Assembly: GCF_018294505.1 (NCBI RefSeq)
Contig: NC_057811.1
Span: 406,403,652 to 406,467,651 of the forward strand
Direction of reading: 5' to 3'
DNA from: Triticum aestivum
Taxonomy: Eukaryota > Streptophyta > Magnoliopsida > Poales > Poaceae
Length of the DNA stretch: 64,000 nt
The translations under genes were made by a program, and so were the position numbers. The notes under the pieces were generated by a model. That model was not told the DNA's origin and did not search any database. It saw nothing but the letters and a program-made list of their open reading frames with translations. Of this stretch, positions 32,798 through 44,440 are shown piece by piece; the first letter of the stretch is position 1, and the number at the start of each line of letters is the position of its first letter.

Positions 32798-34302
32798 TTG
32801 GTAACTACATTGTTTTCCCCTCTTTGCCCCCAACATTCTTCCCCAGAGCCCCTCCCCGACCCCCCCCCCCCCAACCACGGCAAGCCGCCGAATCTAGTCC
32901 TCTGCCGCAACGGTGGACCTCACACCCTGACGGATCTACCTTCCGCACTTTGGAACCCCCAACTTCCAACTCACCACTTCACCGGAGCCACTTCAGCGAC
33001 TGCCTTGTACACCGCTCCCGATCTCCTTGACCGCCATCATGGTCCACCGCACCGGATCTGCTTAACTGGCGCCCTCGTCAACCATAGTGTAGGCCCTTCA
33101 CTTACTCTCCCGTCCGTCCCTTCGCTGGCCCTTCATACAAGCCCTCGTCCACCGCAACAGATCCGCCTCACCGAAAGCACTATACAACGCGCCCGCCGAA
33201 GCCTTCGTCCACTGCACCGGACCCGCTCCACGGACGCCATATTCAACTCCACCGGCCCTGCTTTACCAATGTCGCAGCCTCATCAGGTTATTTCGATCTG
33301 TACTCCTTCAATTTTTCTCTTTATCGTGCAACTGTTCACTTACCACAGATGAGCTTTCTTGTATGTCGACAGGCGCCGCAACCGTAGCACCGGAGCCGCT
33401 TCAGCGACAACGACAGCCGGCCCAAACTCAACCGCAACACGAGCACCATCGATGATCCTTAGCTATCAAGTATGCCAACGATACCCATACGCCGCCGAGA
33501 ATCAGGTACTATTATCCAACGGCCGGCGCCTACTTTCACTTTCTTAGCATAAGCACCGACCTTTGAAGTTCTTCAGGGTATCATTCAGTTTTTCATGAGA
33601 CACGTTATTCTGCTTGCACCTGTAGGGCCATGCTTCTGGAAGCGAACATGTTACATGTGCTAAATTACATACCAGTGCACATATAGTTAATATGCTTTAG
33701 TTTTGTCCTAAGTATTATTGTACTTCCTAGATATCACTGCCTACTATTTTACTTCTTGCATGCTATATTTATGATAATGGTGTTGTGCTGATGCCACATG
33801 TTGGTTCCATCAGACTGCTTCATGTTCTCTATGCTTAATTACACATCAGCAAACTAGCATGTGGTTCCGCTGGTTTTTGTTCGTTTTACCCTACATTTTC
33901 TGATGCTAGCTATTACATCACTGCTACGAGCCTCTATTCATTACTTTTTTGTGTGTTCTTGATCTTCCCAAGTGTACAACCCCAGAATCTATTTGTGGAA
34001 GCAGTGCGCCATCCATGTTACCAGATGGTAGCAGTTAAGAGGCAACACCGCCGGAGTGCAGTCTAAGCACAGATATTATAGTTCTTGAGGCTCTACTAGA
34101 GGCAAAAAGAGATGGTGTGGCTGCCATGAATGAGGTAATCTTGATCTTGAAGCTGGAAATTATGCAATTAGCTGCACGCATTATGCAAGCAACCCAAGAA
34201 TTGGAGGAAGTAAGAATGTTGCATTTGAAGACGGAGGAGGTCCTGCTGCTTCTGCTATCTGCAGCCCAGGGTAATCCCAGTTCTTCTTTAGATAGCAGTT
34301 GA
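32798..34302 (+). other. Doubtful gene-like region
   Basis: 32798-33290 is a C/G-rich, Pro-rich open stretch with an internal 60-70-bp degenerate repeat (CGTCCACCGCACCGGATC-like, at about 33030, 33140 and 33200) and a splice-donor-like CATCAG/GTTATT. Further exon-like pieces end at AATCAG/GTACTA (about 33506). At 34060-34302 an open frame encodes a coiled-coil-like helix (LKLEIMQLAARIMQATQELE, then EVRMLHLKTEEV) ending in TGA. I cannot join these into one convincing model. It may be a degraded gene or a relative of the candidate gene at 35.4 kb. Confidence 0.3.
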
Positions 34303-34879
34303 AATTGTCATTAGATTATTGTACTTGCATGTTGTGTCATGTCTCTGAATGGATTATGTTGTAAGACCCCCTATGTTGTCCATGTGTTGTAATGATCTGA
34401 ATTTTTTAGGTGAGGTAATCCTCAGTACTTGTATGACTGACATAAGGTGAACTGTTTTTCGTGTGAGCATATTGTATTGGATGAAATAACTATTTGACTC
34501 AAAGTGTATCCAACCTACTGAATTCGAAGATCACGGCATTTCTAAATCATAATCATATATAAAGGTGGAATAAATCTTTGTTGTGGTTTTGAAGAAATAA
34601 ATAACAAAACGTAGAATTATCTGTGGATATTCGTAATCGAATAAAAATTGGATTTGGATTTAGTTGCCAGGCCCCAGGGCAAACGTGAATGCTAATTCTC
34701 CCAAGTTTTGAACGAAGCGGCTAAACACCCACTATCATTTGTGGGCTGCCCGAAGCAAGTGTTTGCGAGATGGAAATTACTGTCTACCCCTGACACTTGA
34801 CATCCTTATCGACCAGATTTACACTGCTGTCGATAGGGGTAGACTAATAACTTCAATCAGACATGACACGACGGCCTCT

Positions 34880-35330
34880 GAGCCCATTCAGACACGGTGG
34901 GCGCCAAACGTGGGCGGCAAAACACATTTGATTCAAGCTTGTCCGAAAGACATGTGTCTCTCCCTCCATTTGCCCATTCATCCACGGTGGGTGGCAAAAC
35001 AAACTCTCCTCATCCGAAATTGATGTAGGCTAATATTTTAAATAGGGGCAAATGTGTAACTTCCCTCACATGTGACACAACCGCCCTACCTGTCAGCCCC
35101 GTTCATACACCGTGGGTAGCAAAACACCCTCTCCTCGCCCGAAATCGTTACCGGCAAATATTTGGGAGATGCAAGATTACCGTCCTATCCCCAACCGACG
35201 TGATGTCCGAAATTTTAAACGGGGGATAAGTTCGTACCTTTCCCACATTTCAGACAAGCGCGTCCCAAAGTTTGAGATCCCCCTCCCCCTCCATTTCCCC
35301 ATTCATACACCGTCGGCGCCGCGACAACCT
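34880..35330 (+). repeat. Degenerate promoter-proximal repeats
   Basis: A word near CCATTCATACACCGTGGGTG then GCAAAACA recurs four times (about 34885, 34970, 35100, 35300), with CTCTCCTC-CCGAAAT after two of them. They lie just upstream of the candidate gene start at 35418, so they could be promoter or 5' UTR sequence. Confidence 0.55.
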
Positions 35331-35417
35331 CCCCACTGCGGCCAGCCTCCTCCGTCCGCCACCCCATCCTCCAGCTTGCCGGAGCCGCTACCGCTACCCC
35401 GTCGTCCACTGCAAGAG

Positions 35418-38400
35418 ATGGACGTCTCTCATCCACGGCGCCGGACCAGGATCCTTTCATCGCGTCGTCTCGCATCATCGGCGCCGTCGTCCACTTTGCC
35501 GTTGCCGCTCCTACGACCGCCTCGTCCACGGCAACATGATTTATCCCCCAACCCGGCCGTCTGCCATCTAAAGTCTTCTTCCCCGCCGCCGACAGCCATC
35601 GCACCCACAGCACCCTCAACGTATCAGCAGGGGCCTACACAACGTCGCAAGAGAGGTGGTACTCTTCCATATGTGCTTAAGTTATTGATCTCACCCGGAA
35701 AATAGATCTTAAATTGTTACTGTACTTTTCTTGTCCGTACCAAATCGTAGTGGCTAGTTGAATGCAAACATCGGTTGCGAAGTAGCTCTGTCCGTTTTGC
35801 ACCTTCAGATCCGCCATGTCACTGTCACTATACTCGTAAAGCTTATGGTTTCCCCCCTTTATATTCACTACCATCATCATAGGTGCTTCACTGCTTCGTG
35901 TCGTGCTAGCACTGCTCCTCAAGACCTCAACCCATCAAGCAAAACAACATGCCACTCATAATTCCGAAGCTTACGTGTTGAAATACGAATCTCATATGAT
36001 GCTCATATTACTAAAACAGATAACGTTTAATTGGTCACCTAATGTTCCTATATTCGTTTCGAAAAGCATGTGCGCCACCAAGTGGTCCAGCTAGTTCCAC
36101 TCTCCTGATTTTACTCTTGATGCTTAGGGTTTTCCCCTTTTATCTACTCTACTATGATCTGTGTAGGTGCTTTCTGTCATACTAGCATTACTCCACCCTT
36201 CAAGCTAAACAACACAATACTCAAAATTCCAAAGCTTAGTTGTTCAAATATGATTGTCATATGATACTGATATTAGTTAACAGACACATTTAATTGGTTA
36301 GCTAAAGGTCCCACTTGAGTTTCCAAATGCATGTCGCGACATATAGAGAGACAGCAGAATTGCATTTCTTTGTCACTTGTTGACTGTACTTTCTTGTACA
36401 TACCAAATCTTAGTTGTTATTTCAAAGCAAATATCGGTTGCTAACTACCCTTTGCGCGGTTTGCAGCTTCAGATCTGCCATCCCACTGCCACGGTCAACA
36501 CTATACTCATCATGCTTACGGTTTGCCCATTTTATGATGACCACGATCAGCCTACGTGGTTCGTGTCGTAATAGCACTGCTCCACCCATCGAGCTAAACA
36601 AGCTTAGTTGTACAAATTCAAATATAAGATTATGTTGATATTAGTAAAACTGAGAGATGTTTAATTGGTCAGCTAAATGTTCCTACTTTAGTTTCGAAAT
36701 GCATGTGAGCCACGTATGGAGAGACCGGAAGGAATAGTATTTCTCTGTGCGATCTGGTTCATCATGGGTGGCCAACCGACATTGTATAGAAAGACTTGTA
36801 ATATCTTCAATCTGCTTGCTCTTCTGCTCTTCTTTAAGATGATCCTCTTCTCTTGCGGTTGACTGGTCAGGTCGAGTTATTCTCCCTTAATATATTTTGA
36901 ATCTGTCAGGTCAGGTCGACTTGTTCTTCTTTACTATATGTTAAAGCTGTCATCTGCGAAGTATCATCACTTCTGGAGCTCTCATATTTTGAGTAGTAGG
37001 CCACATTATATTAATGCACACACCAAATTATAGCATGCATGGCACCTCTTAGAAGAATTGAAGAGATAGCACAAAGGGGTTTATAGGGAGGAAGTATTGG
37101 ATTAGAATCACTTCTGCATTACAAAGATAATCTCACTTGTTTTTATGTTTTCATGCATGTCAGGTATTGAACATTATCAAAATGAATATGAGAATGGGCA
37201 CACGAGAGGAATATTGCGGAACAATCCACTAGCTAACAAACTTGGCATGGTGGAGGATGGCATATCTTATTCACCCATCAAGGTGCATGCTCTAACTTGG
37301 CAAGGTTGTATTGGCCGCACATATTTTTGCATTTGACCTCTTGCATTACTTCTACTTTGTTACACCATCTGCTTAGTTTAAGCATCATATATGAGTATAT
37401 GCCATACCTATCCATTTTCTGTACCTATTCCATGTGTCGTCATACTATGTTTCTCCAGTCAAATGTTGTTCTTTCGTAATAGATGTCCAAAAGGAAGAGG
37501 GTGATTGCAGATCCTCAAGGAGTACAAACTAGGTATTTGGAAAAGGTAGTGATACCTGTTAAATCAGATAGATCAGCAGCCACAGAAAACACAGGACCAA
37601 CTGTAACAGACTTTACCCCTACTCCAGTGGCCAAACCCCTATTAGAACTGCTGACAGCCCAGCATCAGGTACTGTCTATGATATCAATTCAAAATTTGAA
37701 CTCCTAAATTTCTGCATGTGCCTTACCTTCTCTCTTGTATGAAAACTAATTTCAGATGAATCTCGTTGCTCAAAGGATCATAGGATCTCACGACAATACT
37801 GGGCTCTGCATTGCTCTTGTCAGTACCTCTTGTCCTTTGTCAGCATACTTACACTCATTGCTGTTTGATTATGTAGCATCACTGTAAATGCTCACTTCTT
37901 TATCCTCCCTTTGCTTGAAATTATAAGATCTATATTTACTCTTAGATAAATGTAGAATTAACACAATGGTTATGAAGTTTTGGATTGCTCATGTAAGTAA
38001 CTGTTGTCATGTACTCCCTCTGTATCGAATTAATTGTTGATCAATTGGATGTATTTAGAACTTAATAGTGCTAGATACATCCATTTGAGCGACAACTAAT
38101 AACGGACGGCGGTGGTATTACTGTACATGCATCGCGAGATAGTTGATTGTCTAGCATTACTCTGCATCTTATCTGCCCTGCCCTCCACTTTCTCCAAATT
38201 ATCATATTTACTCTTACCAAAATGTTGAATAAAGCCAATGCCACTGCACACATTGATGTCGGCATTCCTCTTGTCAGTACCTTTTTCCTTGTAATGCTGT
38301 ACTTAATTAATTGCTATTTGATTATGTATCATCAGTCTGCACCTGAGCTTCATTATCCTATATTTCTTCCAATATTATTTGATCTATATTTACTCTTTGA

Positions 38401-40976
38401 AAATGTAGAATAATGGCAACGCTTAAAAAGAATTTTCTTTAGGGAATTTATTGAATTATCTTTCCATCAACATGGAGAAGGGCTTTGCACTACTAGGAAA
38501 AGGGCTATAGATGGAATGGCCACTAATGGCGCACTGTACATGTGGTGCGCCATTACTAAATACTAATGACGCACCATGTGTCGGTGCGCCATTAGTGTGA
38601 AAATAGTAATGGCGCACCACATCCACGGTGCGCCATTAGTAAATTTTTTTTTATTTTTTCAAAACTACTAATGGCGCACCGTGGGATGGTGCGCCATTAG
38701 TAGCTCAACTAGTAATGGCGCACCACCCCACGGTGCGCCATTAGTAATTATGTTTCAAATTTTTTTTCAAATTTTTTTTATTTTTATTTTTTAAACTACT
38801 AATGGCTCACCTGTGAGTGGTGCGCCATTAGTCGCCATTAGTAGTTCAACTACTAATGGCGCACCACTCCCACGGTGCGCCATTACTAGGTGAACTACTA
38901 ATGGCGCACCACCCCCACGGTGCGCCATTAGTAACTTGGCCCATTCCACCGAATGCCCCCCCCCCCCGTGGACCGCCTTTTCAGTTAAAAAAATAAAAGA
39001 AAATGATGGAAATGTCAAAAAAATAAAATAAAATAAGTTTCCCATGTGATATGTGGTCTAGTTGTTGGGAAAATTAACAAATATGAATTTTGACTTTATT
39101 TGCAAAATCTCTCTGGAATTTCTTAAAATGGGCATAACTTTTGCATACGAACTCGGATGAAAAAGTTTTTTATATGAAAAATCATCTACTCGAAAAAGAT
39201 CTGGAGAGGCACAAAAATTCAAAAAAAAACAAACTTACTAATGGCGCACCTGCCCATGGTGCGCCATTACTATCTTCCCGCCTTCAAAATTCAAAATAAA
39301 TAAAAAAATAAAAAAAATGTTACTAATGGCGCACCTGCCCATGGTGCGCCATTAGTATCTTCCCGCCTTCAAAATTCAAAATAAATCAAAAAAATAAAAA
39401 AAAAGTTACTAATGGCGCACCTGCCCATGGTGCGCCATTAGTATCTTCCCGCCTTCAAAATTCAAAAAAAATAAAAAAATAAAAAAAATAGTAATGGCGC
39501 ACCTGCCCACGGTGCGCCATTACTATGCCGTATATATGGCTGGGCGTGTCCTCTCCTCCTTACCTCTTCATTCTTCTCCTCCACTCCACCTCTCCTCCAC
39601 TTCATCTCCTTCTCCCTCCTCTCCGGTGAGCTCCTCCTCCCTCCTCTCCGGTGAGCTCCTCCTCCCTCCTATCCGGTGAGCTCCTCCTCCCTCCTCTTCG
39701 GTGAGCTCCTCCTCCCTACTCTCCGGTGAGCTCCTCCTCCCTCCTCTCCGGTGAGCTCCTACTCCCTCCTCTCCGGTGAGCTCCTCCTCCCTCCTCTTCG
39801 GTGAGCTCCCCTCATGGTTTCTCCTTCCTCCTCTCCGATGCTCCGGTGAACTCCTCTCCGGCGATCTCCTCCTCCTCTCCGGCGATGTAGGCGAGCACCT
39901 CTCCGGCGACCTCCTCCTCTCCGGCGAACTCCTCTCCGGCAAAAGAACAAGGCAAAAGAACGTACAAGATCCAAACACAGGAACAAAATTTGAAATAATA
40001 TCGTGCAAAAAAATGAGCCAAAAAAACGAGCAAAAAATGGGCAAAAAAATCGCGATCCAGATCCAAATTCAAAAATAGCAAAGGATACTAATGGCGCATC
40101 ACTAAACAGTGCGCCATTAGTATGCCGAAGTTACTAATGGCGCATCCTGTTGTTGTGCGCCATTAGTATGCCAAAGCACCTGGGTATAGATGGCCCCTGG
40201 GAGGCATACTAATGGCGCACTGTTGTGTATACTAATGGCGCATCTGGGGTGCGCCATTAGTATACCATATACTAATGGCGTGGTACTAATGGCACACCAC
40301 TAATGCGCCATTAATGGCCAAATTAGGTGCGCCATTAGTAGGCCTTTTCCTAGTAGTGTTGTCCAGCCCGTGTTAACATGTAATGTAAGTTCATCCTTCT
40401 CAAGCCTTCAAACTTTGTTCTAGTATAGATTTGGATAGGCATCATTTCCTCCACTGCTGTTTACATCTGATTGGATGTTTGCAACAACTACCAGTTTTAA
40501 ATTGTAGTAGTAAAAACATGTTCCTTATGCAGAACAGATCCGTTTATTTGCTTATATAATTGTGAAACCTGTTACGTGTCTCCTTGTTTCTCTTTCAGAG
40601 TCGTATCTCTTATGCCAGGCAGAACTTTAGGAAAGATAGTGAGCCAAACCATCTTGAGGACAGCGAGAGGACCCCAAGGTCCTGTCTTGATGAAGGCAGT
40701 GAGTTGAAGCTACTCACCAGCAGGTGTGAGACAACATCTTTGCAGTCACTGCCTCAATCAATTCAACTTCTTCTGTCTCAACTTAAAGCGGAAAGGCTTG
40801 CTTCAGCTCAGCTCCGACTTGAAGTCAAAGATGTAATGAAGATGTCAAGGGACTGCCTTGCGCACTATGGTGCCATACAGCTAGGGATGAAGCATCTATC
40901 GTTGACACAACTAAGGTCTCATCAGCTTGTTCGCCTGCTTGCGGGGCCCGAGCTTGCCAGGTCTAGTGCCTTCTGA
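35418..40976 (+). CDS. Candidate five-exon gene of unknown function
   Basis: Model: 35418-35655, 37164-37282, 37483-37668, 37756-37818, 40599-40976; 984 nt, 327 aa, every intron GT...AG and every phase consistent. Exon 1 is Ser/Pro/Arg-rich and the least certain. Exon 2 encodes GIEHYQNEYENGHTRGILRN. Exon 3 starts with a basic MSKRKRV, a possible nuclear signal, and ends AKPLLELLTAQHQ. Exon 5 is helical and charged (SIQLLLSQLKAERLASAQLR, then LEVKDVM). I recognise no catalytic motif or named domain. Intron 1 carries a diverged tandem triplication. Intron 4 carries a Stowaway MITE, a partial segmental duplication and a CACTA element. The stop (TGA, 40974-40976) is followed by a 3' UTR split by a solo LTR. 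It may be a real low-expression gene or a decaying one. Confidence 0.45.
35714..36740 (+). repeat. Diverged tandem triplication, units about 270-360 bp
   Basis: Three successive blocks (about 35714-36075, 36080-36360, 36375-36740) share an ordered set of words: TGTACTTTCTTGT-C-TACCAAATC, CAGCTTCAGATC-GCCAT, GCATGCTTA-GGTTT-CCC, CACTGCTCCACCC, AAGCTTAGTTGT, TTTAATTGGTCAGCTAAATG and CGAAATGCATGT. The middle unit lacks the first part. It lies inside intron 1 of the candidate gene. Confidence 0.7.
37795..38420 (+). repeat. Diverged intronic duplication
   Basis: The end of exon 4 and following intron (CTCTTGTCAGTACCT ... TTTGATTATGTAGCATCA ... ATCTATATTTACTCTT ... AATGTAGAAT, 37812-37957) recurs at 38268-38412 with the same order of words. 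The Stowaway MITE at 38014 lies between the two copies. Confidence 0.6.
38014..38115. mobile_element. Stowaway MITE
   Basis: CTCCCTCTGTATCGAATTAA at the left and, in reverse complement, CCACCGCCGTCCGTTATTAG at the right, with central ATTGGATGTATTTAGAAC / GCTAGATACATCCATTTG complementarity. It is flanked by TA on both sides (38012-38013 and 38116-38117). The right end is mutated from the usual GAGGGAG. Confidence 0.8.
38488..40358. mobile_element. Non-autonomous CACTA element 1 with TTG target duplication
   Basis: 1871 bp. The ends are CACTACTAGGAAAAGGGC and, in reverse complement, CACTACTAGGAAAAGGCC. The exact 3-bp duplication TTG lies at 38485-38487 and 40359-40361. The subterminal zones are arrays of ACTAATGGCGCACC in both orientations, the sub-terminal binding-site pattern of CACTA elements. 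No transposase frame is present, so it needs a partner element. It sits in intron 4 of the candidate gene at 35.4-41.0 kb. The centre carries a 25-bp minisatellite. Confidence 0.9.
39606..39805 (+). repeat. 25-bp minisatellite inside CACTA element 1
   Basis: GGTGAGCTCCTCCTCCCTCC plus TCTCC; the GGTGAG word falls at 39625, 39650, 39675, 39700, 39725, 39750, 39775 and 39800, an exact 25-bp period over eight units. Shorter CTCCGGCGA-type units continue to about 39940. Confidence 0.9.
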
Positions 40977-41023
40977 AGTGCTCTCAGTTTTGTATAATCT
41001 TTTGTCGGCGCGTTTATATGCAC
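40889..41023 (+). repeat. 135-bp direct duplication, left copy
   Basis: From GAAGCATCTATCG to TTATATGCAC. It matches 42758-42892 at 132 of 135 positions by direct comparison. It contains the last 28 sense codons plus the stop of the candidate gene and 47 bp of 3' UTR. It ends exactly where the solo LTR begins. Confidence 0.95.
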
Positions 41024-42757
41024 TGTTGGGGATCGTAGCAGAAATTTAAAATTTTCTACGTATCACCAAGATCAATCTATGGAGTCATCTAGCAACGAGA
41101 GAGAGGGGAGTGCATCTACATACCCTTATAGATCGCGCACGGAAGCGTTCAAGAGAACGGGGTTGATGGAGTCGTACTCGTCGTGATCCAAATCACCGAT
41201 GATCCTAGCGCCGAACGGACGGCACCTCCGCGTTCAACACACGTACGGAGCGGGGACGTCTCCTCCTTCTTGATCCAGCAAGGGGGGAGGAGAAGTTGAT
41301 GGAGATCCAGCAGCACGACAGCGTGGTGGTGGAAGTAGCGGGATCCCGGCAGGGCTTCGCCAAGCGCAAGCGGGGAGGAAGAGGTGTCACGGGAGGGAGG
41401 GAGGCGACAGGGCTTGGGGTGCTGCTCCCATGCACCTCCCCACTATATCTAGGGGTGGAGGGGGCTGGTTTCTTGCCCTCCAAGTCCATTGGGGCATTGG
41501 CAAAGGTGGGGCAAAGAAATACCATCATTTCCCTTCCCCACCGATTGTTATCCCCCTTTTTTAGGGATCTTGATCTTATCCCTTCGGGATATGATCTTAT
41601 TCCTTCTAAGGTGGGATCTTGGTGCGCCTTGACCAGGGGTGTGGGGCCTTGCTCCCACTACCCACGTTCATGTGGGTCCCCCCATGCAGGTGGGCCCCAC
41701 TTCGGAACCTTCTAGAACCTTCCCGGTACAATACCGAAAAATCTCGAACATTTTCCGGTGGCCAAAATAGGACTTCCCATATATAAATCTTTACCTCCGG
41801 ACCATTCCGGAACTCCTTGTGACGTCCGGGATCTCATCCGGGACTCCGAACAACTTTCGGTTAACCGCATACCAATATCTCTACAACTCTAGCGTCACCG
41901 AACCTTAAGTGTGTAGACCCTACGGGTTCGGGCGACATGCAGACATGACCGAGACGACTCTCCGGTCAATAACCAACAGCGGGATCTGGATACCCATGTT
42001 GGCTCCCACATGTTCCACGATGATCTCATCGGATGAACCACGATGTCGAGGATTCAATCAATCCCGTATACAATTCCCTTTGTCAATCGGTACGTTACTT
42101 GCCCGAGATTCGATCGTCGGTATCCCAATACCTTGTTCAATCTCGTTACCGGGAAGTCACTTTACTCGTACCGTAATGCATGATCCCGTGACCGAACACT
42201 TGGTCACTTTGAGCTCATTATGATGATGCATTACCGAGTGGGCCCAAAGATACCTCTCCGTCATACGGAGTGACAAACCCCAGTCTCGATTCGTGCCAAC
42301 CCAACAGACACTTTCGGAGATACCCGTAGTGCACCTTTATAGCCACCTAGTTACGTTGTGACGTTTGGCACACCCAAAGCACTCCTATGGTATACGGGAG
42401 TTGCACAATCTCATGGTCTAAGGAAATGATACTTGACATTTGGAAAAGCTCTAGCAAACGAACTACACGATCTTGTGCTATGCTTAGGATTGGGTCTTGT
42501 CCATCACATCATTCTCCTAATGATGTGATCCCGTTATCAATGACATCCAATGTCCATAGTCAGGAAACCATGACTATCTGTTGATCAACGAGCTAGTCAA
42601 CTAGAGGCTCACTAGGGACATGTTGTGGTCTATGTATTCACACATGTATTACGATTTCCGGATAACACAATTATAGCATGAATAATAGACAATTACCATG
42701 AACAAGGAAATATAATAATAACCATTTTATTATTGCCTCTAGGGCATATTTCCAACA
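41024..42757 (-). mobile_element. Solo copia LTR, reversed
   Basis: 1734 bp. On the minus strand it begins TGTTGGAAATATGCCCTAGA and ends CTACGATCCCCAACA. The LTR is complete with TG...CA ends and has no internal region or second LTR. It belongs to the Angela/WIS/BARE group. It is not flanked by a 5-bp duplication but by a 135-bp direct repeat (40889-41023 and 42758-42892). Confidence 0.9.
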
Positions 42758-42892
42758 GAAGCATCTATCGTTGACACAACTAAGGTCTCATCAGCTTGTT
42801 CGCCTGCTTGCGGGGCCCGAGCTTGCCAGGTCTAGTGCCTTCTGAAGTGCTCTCAGTTTTGTATATTCTTTTGTAGGTGCGTTTATATGCAC
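42758..42892 (+). repeat. 135-bp direct duplication, right copy
   Basis: Begins immediately after the LTR terminal ACA and runs to TTATATGCAC. The sequence then continues (TGGTGGCGACC...) as the original 3' UTR. It differs from the left copy at three positions in the UTR portion; the coding part is identical. Confidence 0.95.
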
Positions 42893-43045
42893 TGGTGGCG
42901 ACCTTTGATGCCCAGTGTATGTAATCCGCGATCATGTTGCACTTTATTATCACCGGTAGCGAACTTTGATTCCCAGTGGATGTAATATGCCGTAATTTCT
43001 TTGTTGTATAGTCTAGGTTTATTCTTTGGTCGGTATGTTGTAATT
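42893..43045 (+). other. Probable distal 3' UTR of the candidate gene
   Basis: Continues the original sequence after the right duplication copy. It carries a 60-bp imperfect repeat (GGCGACCTTTGATGCCCAGT and AGCGAACTTTGATTCCCAGT). The right boundary with CACTA-like DNA is not exact. Confidence 0.4.
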
Positions 43046-44440
43046 TAGGCCGGAAGGTTCAGTGGATCTCAGTGTTGTCGGTCTTCAGGCCGGTCCATTA
43101 CTCATCCGGGCCAAAACGTGGGCCTATAATCATCTTGGGCCATTAGCAGGTGTAAACCTATAGTAGTGTCTCGCCTTTAACAGGCCATGTGCTACATATT
43201 TACTTTAGTGACACTGGGCTTCCTACGGGCCGTAGAAACAATGGGCCTTCTACGGTCCGTAGAAACAATGGGCCTTCTATGGTCCATAGAAACAATGGGC
43301 CTTCTACGGGCCGTAGAAACAATGGGCCTTCTACGGGCCGTATCATCAATGGGCCTTAGACGGGCCGTATGATCGATTGGCCAAACATGGGCCAAAAACA
43401 GACCGCATTATGGCCGTAAATGGGCTAGAGTTGGAGTAGTCCGTTCATGGGCCGACCATAACGGGACATCGTTAATAGTTCGTATTTGATGACACTATGA
43501 AAACGGCCCAACGTATTAACGGGCCAACTATAACCACGGGCTGAATTTGGCCCACAAGCAGAAAATGGTAGTAACGGGTCGTAAGTAACCGAATGCTGGA
43601 AATGAGCCCAAGAATAAATGGGCCCTGAGAAGGCCGAAAGATAACATGGGCTACAAACGGCCCAATGGATTAATGGGCCGTTAATGGGTATAAAGTGATA
43701 CACTGTTCATTACGGACCAGTTTCACCACGGGGCGTTAATGGGCCAAGAGTTACAAAGGGCCTCATATGGGCCGAAAGACGTCATGGGCCATACATGGGC
43801 CGGAACTTAAAATGGGCTGGAATCATATTGGACGGCCCAGATGACGCTACTGGGCCTAATTCGGATAGGTCATAACGGGCCCTGGGTTAGCAGGCTGTAA
43901 ATGGGCAATATGCGAACAGGCCGTTAACAGGCTTTCCGTTGGCCGGCCCGCCACCTTTTGACCAAGTCAAACGGGCCGGCCTTTTCACAGGAATGGGCCT
44001 CTGTTCGGCCGTGCCACGTGTCGACGTATCATAGGAGCCTTCGGTCCAATGAGTGGATGACATCTATCCCAACGGTGAGCCGACACGTGTTTCCTCCAGC
44101 CAATGATGATTTTACACATGGAAAATCCCCATTGGTCGTGGCTGTTAGCGGGTTATCGGATCCAAAACCGGACCCGATAGCTTAACGGCGTTCCATTACG
44201 GTGGATGCCACGTGTCGGTCAGCCTTGACGAAAGCACTTCTGTGACGCGTGATTTATCGTCATGGAAGTGGACACTTCCGTGATGATAATTTTGGTAATG
44301 TCATGGAATACTTCTACGACAGCACAGGTATGACTATCTTGATTCTGTCATAAAATTGTCATGGATGTACATGCATGAAAAAAACGCGACCTACTGTGAC
44401 AACATGTATCATCACAGAAGTGTATTTTTTTTGTTGTGTG
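43046..44440. mobile_element. CACTA terminal region (Caspar-like), left part missing
   Basis: Dense GGGCC / GGCCC words in both orientations form the subterminal repeat zone (43080-43960). It ends with the conserved stretch GGATGCCACGTGTCGG ... CACTTCCGTGATGATAATTTT ... ATCACAGAAGTGTATTTTTT and a terminus TTTGTTGTGTG at 44440. In reverse complement the end reads CACACAACAAAAAAAATACA, with CACTA mutated to CACAC. No second end or target duplication was found, so this is a truncated end. Confidence 0.65.
43215..43380 (+). repeat. 27-bp tandem repeat, about six units
   Basis: Unit GGGCCTTCTACGGGCCGTAG plus AAACAAT, inside the CACTA subterminal zone. The plus frame gives an artificial 9-residue repeat protein. 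Confidence 0.9.

Noticed and set aside
32798..33352. 184-codon Pro/Ser/His-rich ORF as a stand-alone protein
   Set aside because: Low-complexity composition, contains a splice-donor-like site and internal repeats; kept only as a doubtful gene-like region.
39568..40044. Minus-strand Arg/Glu/Ser-rich ORF
   Set aside because: Translation of the 25-bp minisatellite and flanking pyrimidine-rich DNA of CACTA element 1.
43187..43372. Small repeat protein with a 9-residue period
   Set aside because: Translation of a 27-bp tandem repeat inside a CACTA subterminal zone; no start context or homologue features.
43215..43380. Regularly spaced repeats considered as a CRISPR-like array
   Set aside because: Units are contiguous with no unique spacers, and the context is a plant CACTA transposon.
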